Source: a virus
Strand: one strand, 5' to 3'
Virus record (IMG/VR): IMGVR_UViG_3300009505_000624
Coordinates: 1 to 25,631 of that record
Length of the DNA: 25,631 nt
Every line of letters starts with the position of its first letter. Position 1 is the stretch's first letter. This document shows positions 6,838 to 14,056 of this stretch, one piece after another. The position numbers were made by a program, and so were the translations under genes. Below the pieces are notes generated by a model. That model did not search any database. It had not been told where the DNA came from and saw only the letters and a program-made list of their open reading frames with translations.

Positions 6838-6930
6838 TTAGCTTAGTGTTATCAGGCAGTTAACAACCGTGAACATCACCGTTGTTTGAAATGCCCAACA
6901 CAAAATGCAATCTGATTTGCTTCTGTGCAT
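6838..6930 (-). CDS. Possible 30-aa hydrophobic peptide
   Basis: A short frame beginning at ATG 6930 with a perfect AGGAGG four bases upstream. It encodes MHRSKSDC, then ILCWAFQTTVMFTVVNCLIT, ending LS. A basic start followed by one hydrophobic stretch would suit a single membrane helix. The AGGAGG is partly enclosed by the right arm of an inverted repeat at 6938-6970, which could limit its translation. It lies directly after hsp20 and would be on the same transcript. Evidence is limited to the ribosome-binding site and composition; no family is recognised. Confidence 0.35.
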   Translation of the reverse strand: MHRSKSDCILCWAFQTTVMFTVVNCLITLS

Positions 6931-6937
6931 ACTTCCT

Positions 6938-6970
6938 CCTCGAAAATTATTTGATTTCTATTTTTCGAGG
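6938..6970 (-). repeat. Inverted repeat spanning the hsp20 stop codon
   Basis: CCTCGAAAA (6970-6962 on the minus strand) pairs with TTTTCGAGG (6946-6938), with a 15-base loop containing the hsp20 stop. No T-tract follows. The right arm merges into an AGGAGG ribosome-binding site for the small frame at 6838-6930. It could be an mRNA-stabilising or translation-controlling hairpin. Confidence 0.5.
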
Positions 6971-7363
6971 ACGCTTCTCTTCTGGTAAATTGACCTTTAG
7001 ATTTACTACAAGGATTCCTTTATCTAGAGTTGCTCCGACTACTTCGACATACTCTGACAGACGAAAAGTTCTTTGGAAACGTTTGGTAGATATCCCCTTG
7101 TGGAGATACTCAACACTATCACTATGGAATTGATCGCCAGTGATATTCAAAGTTCTTTCATCTTGTTCAATGGTTATATCTTTCATATCGAAACCCGCGA
7201 CCGCAACCTCGATGATATATTCGTGCTCATCGATCTTAACCACATTGTGTGGTGGGTATGTGTCCTTGGCGTTTCGATTAATGAATTCTAATTCATTGAA
7301 AAGGTGGTCAAACCCAACAAATGCTGCGCGTGGGAAAAGACTCGGTGTTTTAATACTCGTCAT
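6947..7363 (-). CDS. hsp20: Small heat-shock protein, Hsp20/alpha-crystallin family
   Basis: A 138-aa protein, the usual length for bacterial IbpA-type small heat-shock proteins. The alpha-crystallin domain spans about residues 36-130: PPHNVVKIDEHEYIIEVAVAG, FDMKDITIEQDERTLNITG, then the family-typical KGISTKRFQRTFRL and LDKGILVVNLKV. A short tail KIEIK resembles the C-terminal I-x-I motif. Such proteins bind unfolding proteins without ATP. Hsp20 genes are common in T4-like phages of aquatic bacteria. It has an AGGAGA ribosome-binding site and its own T4-type late promoter at 7426-7433, so it is expected to be made with the virion proteins and may help head or tail assembly. Confidence 0.92.
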   Translation of the reverse strand: MTSIKTPSLFPRAAFVGFDHLFNELEFINRNAKDTYPPHNVVKIDEHEYIIEVAVAGFDMKDITIEQDERTLNITGDQFHSDSVEYLHKGISTKRFQRTFRLSEYVEVVGATLDKGILVVNLKVNLPEEKRPRKIEIK

Positions 7364-7425
7364 AATGCTCTCCTATTTTTAAGCAAGATTAATAAGTGAA
7401 CCCGATTATTCGGCATCCACTCACC

Positions 7426-7433
7426 TATTTATA
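7426..7433 (-). promoter_or_regulatory. T4-type late promoter for hsp20
   Basis: Perfect TATAAATA on the minus strand, about 63 bases before the hsp20 start and just past the stop of the kinase gene. It is the gp55-dependent late -10 box also seen before head genes in this window. Confidence 0.8.
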
Positions 7434-7439
7434 CTGACT

Positions 7440-7988
7440 CTACAAAAGATTTTCAATAAAGCCAATAATTTTTTTCGTATCTTCAGGGACATTGTGATCA
7501 AAGGCATGGACGCATCCAGCTTCACCCATCAATATCTTTTCCCCAAACATATCTTCAATGTTAGCGACTTTGGTTACTCGCCCATTGATAAACGTTTCTG
7601 ATTGATCAGAACCTCTATCAGCATAACGCTGTTGGCGTACTGCGTCATCTGTCTTTAATACTACGATTGTTAAGTCATGTCCTGCTCGCTTAACAGCCTC
7701 AAAGAATTTGGAAGACGTGAGTCTGTCACCCTCAAAGACAACAACAGGCGATGGGTCATTTTCTAGATACTCAATAGCCATTGGCTGTACTGCCATCGAC
7801 AGCTTGTCAGTACCAGCAAACACTTCACCGTCTTCATACTTACCAAACAGACGGACATCGCCTGAAACATAACCATCAAGCAATTTTACAGGAGTATCTT
7901 TAGTCCACTCACGCTTAGACATCCACTCACGCATTAGTGTTGTCTTGCCAGTTCCAGGAATGCCAATAATACCAATCACTTTACTCAT
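7440..7988 (-). CDS. P-loop kinase, candidate hydroxymethyl-base kinase of the DNA modification cassette
   Basis: A 182-aa protein with N-terminal Walker A GIPGTGKT (residues 9-16) and a Walker-B-like VVVFEGDR (82-89). DAVRQQRYADRG follows at about 113-124 and could be an arginine-rich lid. The size and order of motifs match small kinases such as adenylate kinase or deoxynucleotide kinase rather than AAA+ proteins. Its start overlaps the stop of the TET/JBP oxygenase gene (ATGA), a sign of translational coupling. Phage base-hypermodification operons typically include a P-loop kinase that phosphorylates 5-hydroxymethyl pyrimidine in DNA; that role is inferred from context. A free-nucleotide kinase remains possible. 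Confidence 0.7.
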   Translation of the reverse strand: MSKVIGIIGIPGTGKTTLMREWMSKREWTKDTPVKLLDGYVSGDVRLFGKYEDGEVFAGTDKLSMAVQPMAIEYLENDPSPVVVFEGDRLTSSKFFEAVKRAGHDLTIVVLKTDDAVRQQRYADRGSDQSETFINGRVTKVANIEDMFGEKILMGEAGCVHAFDHNVPEDTKKIIGFIENLL

Positions 7989-9373
7989 GAGAAGAATCCT
8001 TCCAATGACGATTTAGCTTCAAGTGCTTCTGGATGATATTGTCGCAACATTCCCTCACCACCTTTGCTTTCTAGATAATCATACCATTCATTTTCATCCC
8101 ACATGCTTGGTGATACACCATTCCAAAAGTCTTTCCACAGTTTATGATTTTTATTAAGTCTACGATCATCAACATATTGTCTACGCAGTTTCTCATATTC
8201 CCATGAACCGACATCAAGCATCTTCTCGCGGAAATAACAAACAAGCGAGATACGCTCCATGTCTTCAATAGAAGTTCCAGCAGGTGGCTTGAGTTCAGTG
8301 TTGCCATGTATGCCACCATGATTGTTGATCAGTAATAGATCTCCTGGACGGATATTAATCCCCACACGATACTCAGGAAGAACAAGATATCCACCTTCCC
8401 AATTCTTTTGTTTGGCAACAACAGTTAGATTTGAGAAACCTTCATTCAAGTCACCAGCATCACGATGTGCCGCAGTACGAAAGTTCTTGTTGACAGTAAT
8501 CGTAGTGAACGGAGTGTCTTCACCAGCAACACGGAATCGTGGGTCTAGTTTGCTCGCAGCTTCGTTCTGAATGCCATAGCGAACAGGCAAGTGTTCTTTA
8601 AACTTATCAGCCAGTTGACGCATGAAAGGATAGCACTTCTCATAGACAGTATAATTGTTCTCTGTATACGCAGTCGCCCGACCATACGGAATACGAGGAT
8701 AACGATCAAAGAATCCAGCAATACCTGACAACACCATGTTAGCATATGTTGTCTCAGAGATATATTGCTTCTTGGTATCTGCGGCATCTTTCTGAGCAGC
8801 TTCGGCAGTCATGCCTTTCCATTCTTCAACCTTATCATTAAAGAATGTGTCATAAGGATAGCCGTTGTCGCTTATCTTAGAACGGATCCAGACGATACCG
8901 CGAGATTCACCCTCAACACCAGCAGCATGTTTTGCCTTTATAGCTTCAACAGGATCTGTATCATCTTCAAACAGCGAGACTTTGCGCTTGATATAATATT
9001 CCATTATCTCTAGCTGTTCTTCAGTAACCCAATCTCGACCGCCTTGCTTTGCTCCTTTTGGACCAGCAGCCATCCCACGGTTTTGTGTGGGTAATGCCGC
9101 ACCGAGTAATCCCTCATATGCGCCATGTTGCTGTTCTTCAGTGAATACACCTTTACGGAATTTGAAGATTATGTTATCTTCGCTATTCTCAGCACCAAAA
9201 CCAGCAGGTGCGTAGAAGTCGGTGTTCTCTTCACAGATAAAATCCCAGTCAGCATCTTCCATATACTTACCGAGCTTGTGTTCACAGTCATCTCTAAACT
9301 TAGCAGTAACAGTTCTGACACCAGTCCTATTATCTACACTAACATCATAATTTTCGTTTATTACACCAATCAT
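7985..9373 (-). CDS. TET/JBP-type 2-oxoglutarate/Fe(II) dioxygenase
   Basis: A 462-aa protein. The catalytic double-stranded beta-helix lies at about 285-385: TTITVNKNFRTAAHRDAGD holds the iron ligands H303 and D305, NLTVVA and GGYLVLPEYRVGINIRPGDLL are core strands, IHGN gives the second histidine (H356), and ERISLVCYFREKM carries the likely 2-oxoglutarate-binding arginine (R374). AHRDAGD with GGYLxxPxYxxGxNxRxGD is characteristic of phage members of the TET/JBP family, which oxidise the methyl group of thymine or 5-methylcytosine in DNA. The ~200-residue N-terminal region and ~80-residue C-terminal tail (rich in Trp, Tyr and Lys) are of unknown role. The gene overlaps both neighbours by 4 bases. 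Whether the substrate is T or 5mC cannot be read from the sequence; no cytosine methyltransferase is in the window. Confidence 0.85.
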   Translation of the reverse strand: MIGVINENYDVSVDNRTGVRTVTAKFRDDCEHKLGKYMEDADWDFICEENTDFYAPAGFGAENSEDNIIFKFRKGVFTEEQQHGAYEGLLGAALPTQNRGMAAGPKGAKQGGRDWVTEEQLEIMEYYIKRKVSLFEDDTDPVEAIKAKHAAGVEGESRGIVWIRSKISDNGYPYDTFFNDKVEEWKGMTAEAAQKDAADTKKQYISETTYANMVLSGIAGFFDRYPRIPYGRATAYTENNYTVYEKCYPFMRQLADKFKEHLPVRYGIQNEAASKLDPRFRVAGEDTPFTTITVNKNFRTAAHRDAGDLNEGFSNLTVVAKQKNWEGGYLVLPEYRVGINIRPGDLLLINNHGGIHGNTELKPPAGTSIEDMERISLVCYFREKMLDVGSWEYEKLRRQYVDDRRLNKNHKLWKDFWNGVSPSMWDENEWYDYLESKGGEGMLRQYHPEALEAKSSLEGFFS

Positions 9374-10380
9374 ATCATAAATCTCTCTAAGCCAACGTCA
9401 GCCATTTCATTTGTAAATGTGTTCATGTGGTCAATCTTTCCAGTATCGAGGAATAGTTCCATTTTACCCTTATTCACTGAATTTGTCAAGTATTCATTTC
9501 GTAGCGTTTCTTTCCTAGCATCCCACATAGGTGTCCAGTCAATACCATCCCAACCGTCACGCTCAACTTGTTGTATCTCCTCAGCCTGTCTATCTATATA
9601 ATATCCAAGATAGCGACCTCGACTCTTGCGAAACAACTTCTTAAAGGAACACAGCGCAGTCTCCATAGCAAAGAAGTCAGCCTTGTGTGCTGAGTTTGGA
9701 TGAGCAGCTTTAACCTCTTGTAAGATACTCTTACCCTCAGCTTCCATCCACTGTATCTCATCATCGCCCAGTTTCGTATTGACCCAATCATCTTTACCAA
9801 GAGCATAACAAAGACCATTACGATGCGAGCGCGATCCAGAGTAGTCATGTAACCATAAGCTAGGAACATCTACATTTAATCCAGCACATTGCTTTAGTGT
9901 TTGGATATAAAACCATGAAGTGTATCGCCCAAACTTGTGTAGAGAGTTTACTGCTTCCCACACCTTAGCAAAGTTTTCATATTTATCACCATCACACAAC
10001 TCATCAAACGCTTGCGCCTGAGTTCTCTCACCAACCCAATTCTTATAAGAAACAAACTGGTCAGCAAGGTGTCCTTTGTTCCACTTAGTGTCTGTTTGGT
10101 AACGCAACCTTGAATAGTTTTCGTTATTCCAATCTCGTAACCTCTCAACACCAACCAACTCCATGTCAGGGAACTCATTCCATATCAGGTATGATGATGG
10201 AAAGTTGTATGTTGTACCATATAACCAACACAACCAAAGACGCTGTTCTTGATTATACTCAAAGCGATCAAAGAAGTAATTTGTAAGGTATAGTGCAGAG
10301 TCGCAATCTTCTATCTCAAGGCTCCACTTAAACCAGTTAATGAATGCTGTTCTGCGGTGTTCACTTAAACGATAATCCAT
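9370..10380 (-). CDS. Probable amino-acid:DNA transferase / aGPT-pyrophosphorylase-like protein
   Basis: A 336-aa, largely helical protein rich in Trp and Tyr. Notable segments are LYGTTYNFPSSYLIWNEFP (53-71), KFGRYTSWFYIQTLK (149-163) and LHDYSGSRSHRNGLCYALG (177-195). No P-loop, zinc cluster or membrane segment is seen. The pattern resembles helical phage proteins predicted to attach amino acids or amines to hydroxymethyl-pyrimidines in DNA (amino-acid:DNA transferases and the related alpha-glutamyl/putrescinyl-thymine pyrophosphorylases). The family call comes from motif recall plus its position, overlapping the TET/JBP gene by 4 bases and the GNAT gene by 1 base. The function is therefore an inference, though the tight coupling to the oxygenase is directly visible. 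Confidence 0.55.
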   Translation of the reverse strand: MDYRLSEHRRTAFINWFKWSLEIEDCDSALYLTNYFFDRFEYNQEQRLWLCWLYGTTYNFPSSYLIWNEFPDMELVGVERLRDWNNENYSRLRYQTDTKWNKGHLADQFVSYKNWVGERTQAQAFDELCDGDKYENFAKVWEAVNSLHKFGRYTSWFYIQTLKQCAGLNVDVPSLWLHDYSGSRSHRNGLCYALGKDDWVNTKLGDDEIQWMEAEGKSILQEVKAAHPNSAHKADFFAMETALCSFKKLFRKSRGRYLGYYIDRQAEEIQQVERDGWDGIDWTPMWDARKETLRNEYLTNSVNKGKMELFLDTGKIDHMNTFTNEMADVGLERFMI

Positions 10381-11033
10381 TAGAAAAATTCCTCAAGTGT
10401 ATTAGGCTCATCACCAAGTATATAGTCGCGCATCCAATACTCACCAACACGGTCGATTGCCTCTTTCACAGTGGCAGTTTTCTTAACACCGAACCCATGT
10501 GACTCTAGCGATTCGCCTTGTAGCTGTTTAATAACTTTAGGATCGGTGGGGGTGACAAGATGGGGCATTTTCGTTACTGTATCTCTGAACATACACTGCT
10601 CTTTTATAGATGGGAATAGTGGTTGATCAGAACGCAATGAACCTGTAGGATCAACCGCCCAGAATATCAACCCATTTCTTTTATGCCACGTTATAGAAGA
10701 TGGAGTACATGATATTTTCAACCTTGTCATACCCTCACCAAAGGCATGACTCATCACCTTCTCCCAGATAGCTGTGGCATATCCCTTACCTTCATGCCCT
10801 TGTCGCGTGACGATCTCATATAGGTTGATGTAACGCGATCTCTGGCTGTATGTGGCAAATACAAAAGCAACCAACTCGCCATCTACTTCCCAAGCAAATG
10901 GTTGATTCTTTTGATAGTTCTTAAACCGAAACCAAAGGCTGTGCGATGAATTGAGAAACTTTGTATTCTTACCGTCTGGAGAATTTTCAATAGATTCTTC
11001 AATCATCTCTTGAGTACAGCGAACTAAGCGCAT
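10380..11033 (-). CDS. GNAT-family acetyltransferase with C-terminal extension
   Basis: A 217-aa protein. Residues about 30-125 form a GNAT core: FAWEVDGELVAFVFATY (strands 2-3), LYEIVTRQGHEGKGYATAIW with the acetyl-CoA loop RQGHEGKGYA (77-86), then RLKISCTPSSITWHKRNGLIFW, which fits strand 5 and the last helix. About 70 extra residues follow, ending in acidic EPNTLEEFF. The start overlaps the amidotransferase stop and the stop overlaps the next start (TAATG). GNAT enzymes transfer an acyl group from acyl-CoA to an amine. In this setting the natural target would be an amine put on a modified base, but a protein or metabolite target is not excluded. Confidence 0.75.
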   Translation of the reverse strand: MRLVRCTQEMIEESIENSPDGKNTKFLNSSHSLWFRFKNYQKNQPFAWEVDGELVAFVFATYSQRSRYINLYEIVTRQGHEGKGYATAIWEKVMSHAFGEGMTRLKISCTPSSITWHKRNGLIFWAVDPTGSLRSDQPLFPSIKEQCMFRDTVTKMPHLVTPTDPKVIKQLQGESLESHGFGVKKTATVKEAIDRVGEYWMRDYILGDEPNTLEEFF

Positions 11034-11719
11034 TGTAGATCCCTCACTAAAGCACCGCCCCGAAGCTGATGTGAGAATTTTATATTGTCGCCATTATAGC
11101 TGTGTGTAACATACATCTGTGTTCTGTGCGGCTTTTCAATACCGCTTCGTTGTAAGATATTCTTTGTTGAAGCAAACACCACACCGTCTTCACGTGGGCT
11201 AAACCATAGCGGTCTTGCTTCATTTCTAAAGGCAGTGAGCCTCTTATCTTTACTGATACTACAGACCGCCATACTAGCTGGACTAAAATCATCTAATGGA
11301 TTCATTCCAGCTTCAATCGACTTCAGTATAAGCTCGCTATCGTTTGCTGTCTCGGTTTGATATTTCCACTGACTCTGATCTTCTTGAGAGATAACACCAT
11401 TGTGGACTATGCTTTGTTCACCGTTTGAAAATGGTTGATTGTAACGCAGGTCAGATGTTGAGTAGCGAATATGCCCAATGAGATAGATACCGCCATCTTC
11501 GTTGACCATGCTGCTTATAGGATGCTTCTTTAGAAACTGGTCGCAAGGAATCCCTTCCTTAATGGTGTGAAGCTGAGAGTCTTTCACATAAGTGACACCA
11601 GTAGCATGCTTGCCTCTTATCATCGATTCACGAAATATACGCTCGACCAACTGTATATTCTCGATACCTCCACGACTTACAGAAGATCTCTTCAGCCATA
11701 CACCTATCACACCACACAT
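11024..11719 (-). CDS. Stand-alone class II glutamine amidotransferase
   Basis: A 231-aa Ntn-hydrolase. It begins MCGVIG, giving the catalytic Cys2 once the initiator Met is removed. RGKHATGVTYV and GIYLIGHIRYSTSDLRYNQP match the glutamine-binding and RxST motifs of GlmS/PurF-type domains. SIVHNGVISQ and NDSELILKSIEAG complete the usual signature. The protein has only the glutaminase half, without the synthase domain of GlmS, PurF or AsnB. It must pass ammonia to a partner or act as a simple glutaminase. It is the first gene of the cassette, 30 bases behind the consensus promoter at 11750-11778, so it probably supplies nitrogen for the modified base. The ribosome-binding site (AGGG) is weak. 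Confidence 0.85.
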   Translation of the reverse strand: MCGVIGVWLKRSSVSRGGIENIQLVERIFRESMIRGKHATGVTYVKDSQLHTIKEGIPCDQFLKKHPISSMVNEDGGIYLIGHIRYSTSDLRYNQPFSNGEQSIVHNGVISQEDQSQWKYQTETANDSELILKSIEAGMNPLDDFSPASMAVCSISKDKRLTAFRNEARPLWFSPREDGVVFASTKNILQRSGIEKPHRTQMYVTHSYNGDNIKFSHQLRGGALVRDLQCA

Positions 11720-11749
11720 AATATACCCTATAATTACAGAATTTTATTT

Positions 11750-11778
11750 ATTATACACTACATCGTACGAGAAGTCAA
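11750..11778 (-). promoter_or_regulatory. Sigma70-like promoter for the DNA-modification cassette
   Basis: On the minus strand TTGACT (11778-11773), 17-base spacer, perfect TATAAT (11755-11750). The first start codon follows at 11719. It would transcribe the five overlapping genes down to 7440. Confidence 0.8.
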
Positions 11779-11800
11779 CTAATCAGGATAAGTGCTGCAA

Positions 11801-12334
11801 TTACAACATGTTAGATTTGTTTCTCTTGCGCAGCCTGTCGAGTTTCTTCTTCTGCCTCTTAGCTCTTTCTACATGTACTGATGAAGCCCGACTCAAGAAG
11901 TTTATACCGATCAAATGATCATATTCATGCTGGAAACATTTTGATGTCATGTCACTCATATTTTTTGTTATTGTTTTGCCTTCATAGTTTGAGAATCTGG
12001 CTCTAATCGAGACAGGTCTTTTTACTGGGATAAACATTCCAGGATAACTCAGGCAACCTTCCTCTTCAGTCAAGACTTCATCAGAATAATTCACAATGGT
12101 AGGATTAAACACTGGAACAATTCCTTCTGGTGTGTCAGGAAACCCAATAACAAACACCGAAAGATTTATCCCACATTGGTTTGCTGACAGACCAACACCA
12201 CGTTGCTCGATCAATGTTGCTTTCAGTCTCTCGAACAATTCAACTGGATCCATCTGAGGATTTTCAAAGTCGAATGCTTGTGTTGGTCTTCTTAGACCCA
12301 TGTGTGTGTTTGGAACTAACTTGTATGGCTTCAT
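11801..12334 (-). CDS. def: Peptide deformylase
   Basis: A 177-aa protein with all three deformylase motifs: GVGLSANQCG (46-55, family GxGLAAxQ), EEGCLS (91-96) and QHEYDHL (135-141). The Fe/Zn ligands are C94, H136 and H140, with E137 as catalytic base. The enzyme removes the formyl group from new proteins. Deformylases are known from phages of marine bacteria. Unlike many phage versions it keeps a C-terminal tail, which is strongly basic (VERAKRQKKKLDRLRKRNK) and might bind the ribosome or RNA. The start overlaps the gene 46 stop, so it is translated from the recombination-gene transcript. Confidence 0.95.
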   Translation of the reverse strand: MKPYKLVPNTHMGLRRPTQAFDFENPQMDPVELFERLKATLIEQRGVGLSANQCGINLSVFVIGFPDTPEGIVPVFNPTIVNYSDEVLTEEEGCLSYPGMFIPVKRPVSIRARFSNYEGKTITKNMSDMTSKCFQHEYDHLIGINFLSRASSVHVERAKRQKKKLDRLRKRNKSNML

Positions 12335-14046
12335 GATGCGATCCTGCTGAATGATTTAACTTTCTCAAAACGTATCTGACTGCGGAACTTATCGGTCAAT
12401 ACATCTCCCTTGGTATGGGTGATGATAAAGACATTGGTGTCAGACATATTGTTCAGTAATTTAGTCAACTCGTCTGTGCCTGTAAGATCAAGCGAGTTAT
12501 CAAACACCTCATCAAGTATCAATAGGTTGGTGTTTGTGGAGTTTTTTAACTTGGCTATAGCTCTCCATGTAAGTAATAAGGCGATGTCAATACGAGTCTT
12601 TTCTCCCTCGGAGAAACTAGCATAAGAAAACTCATCGCGGTGGCGACTTTTAATAATCTCATTGAATTCCTCATCAAGCTCAAAGTTCACAAAGAAGTCT
12701 AGTGCAGACAGGTACTTATTGACCAGCTTGTTCATGATAGGAACATACTGTTTGATGATCTTAGACTTGATGCCACCATCTTTCAGCATAGTCGAAGCGA
12801 TCTCAAATAATGCTTTATCAGCAGATAGATCTGATGCTTGCTTCTTATAAACATTCAAGTCTTTCTTGAACTGCTCAAGTTTACCACTAGAATCACTATC
12901 AGCAGTAGCTTGTTGCTCAGCCTCTTGGATCTTTTTCTCTACACCACTAATCTGCTTACCGTACAAGTTTATCTGGGTCTGACAATCACGTATTTTATTC
13001 TGCGCGTCTTGTATCTCATACTGCACAGTATTCATCTCACTTAGTTCTTTGTGTAGAGCATCATACTCTTCAGTCAGCTGTCCAATAGCTTCTTGCGTTT
13101 TGTGTAGTATCTTAGTAGTATCATCAACCTTTTGCTTCTTAACTTTCATGTCAATGATCTGTTCGCAGGTCGGACAGTTATCATTCTTCTCATAAAACTT
13201 AATTCGCTTCTCGGCTTTTGATGACTTGTCTTCCAGCTTTTCAAGAAGTGTGGTCATCTTATTCGACTTTGCTTCAGACTTTCCTTTATGGGAGATCGAA
13301 TCAAGCAGAGTGTCAGCAGTCAGAGTAAGAGCAATACAGAGATTGTCAGCATCCTGCTTTGATTCGACATAACCTTGAGCTTCTTCTTTTAAGGAGCTGA
13401 TCAGCTTTTTAGCGTCAGATGTGACCTTCTTCAAGTAATCCTCTTGTACATCTATCTTCTCTTGAGTTATGTCGAGCTGATATTGAACATCGGATATACT
13501 TCGCTTGTTCTCAGATACTCGCTCTTTCAACAGCATATTCATAGTAGAGAATATCTGGATATCCAACAGGTCTTCAATCACCTCTCTACGATCACGTGTA
13601 GACAACTGCATGAATGGTGTGAATGAAGCATTACCCAAGATAACAATCTGAGTGAATGACTTGTAGTTCAACTTTAAAATAGTGTTCTCTAGAATAAGTT
13701 GATAGTCTCTGGCATTTCCAGGTTGATCGATCATCTTACCATTCTTGTATATCTCAAAGAATGCTGGCTTCATACCTCTACGAACCAAATACTCGGTTGT
13801 TCCGATACAAAACTCAATAGAAACTTCACAACCCTTCTCATTGATGCTGTTACAAAGCAAAGCCTTATTGACTTTGCGGAACGGCTTATTGAATAGTACA
13901 AAGGTCAGTGCATCCAGTATAGTCGACTTCCCCGCACCATTCTCACCTGTAATAACTGTGCTCGGAGAACGGTTCAGTTGTATCTCTGTGGCGACATTAC
14001 CTGTGCTGAGGAAATTTTTATACGATAACTTCTTGAATTCAATCAT
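12331..14046 (-). CDS. 46: Recombination nuclease subunit gp46 (Rad50/SbcC-like)
   Basis: A 571-aa SMC-like ATPase. Walker A GENGAGKS lies at 34-41, followed by a Q-loop region around ILGNASFTPFMQLSTRDRRE. A long coiled coil (about 165-410) is interrupted by a zinc hook CPTC (291-294). The C-terminal half has signature FSEGEKTRIDIALLLTWR and Walker B LLILDEVFDNSLD. Length and layout match T4 gp46 (560 aa). With gp47 it resects DNA ends for recombination-dependent replication and degrades host DNA. A consensus promoter (14078-14106) lies inside the end of gene 47. The immediate ribosome-binding site before ATG 14046 is poor. Confidence 0.95.
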   Translation of the reverse strand: MIEFKKLSYKNFLSTGNVATEIQLNRSPSTVITGENGAGKSTILDALTFVLFNKPFRKVNKALLCNSINEKGCEVSIEFCIGTTEYLVRRGMKPAFFEIYKNGKMIDQPGNARDYQLILENTILKLNYKSFTQIVILGNASFTPFMQLSTRDRREVIEDLLDIQIFSTMNMLLKERVSENKRSISDVQYQLDITQEKIDVQEDYLKKVTSDAKKLISSLKEEAQGYVESKQDADNLCIALTLTADTLLDSISHKGKSEAKSNKMTTLLEKLEDKSSKAEKRIKFYEKNDNCPTCEQIIDMKVKKQKVDDTTKILHKTQEAIGQLTEEYDALHKELSEMNTVQYEIQDAQNKIRDCQTQINLYGKQISGVEKKIQEAEQQATADSDSSGKLEQFKKDLNVYKKQASDLSADKALFEIASTMLKDGGIKSKIIKQYVPIMNKLVNKYLSALDFFVNFELDEEFNEIIKSRHRDEFSYASFSEGEKTRIDIALLLTWRAIAKLKNSTNTNLLILDEVFDNSLDLTGTDELTKLLNNMSDTNVFIITHTKGDVLTDKFRSQIRFEKVKSFSRIAS

Positions 14047-14056
14047 AATATACGGT

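Noticed and set aside
9125-9601. 158-codon plus-strand frame with many hydrophobic residues
   Set aside because: Lies antisense to the TET/JBP and 336-aa genes, both with clear coding signals; no promoter or ribosome-binding site on the plus strand.
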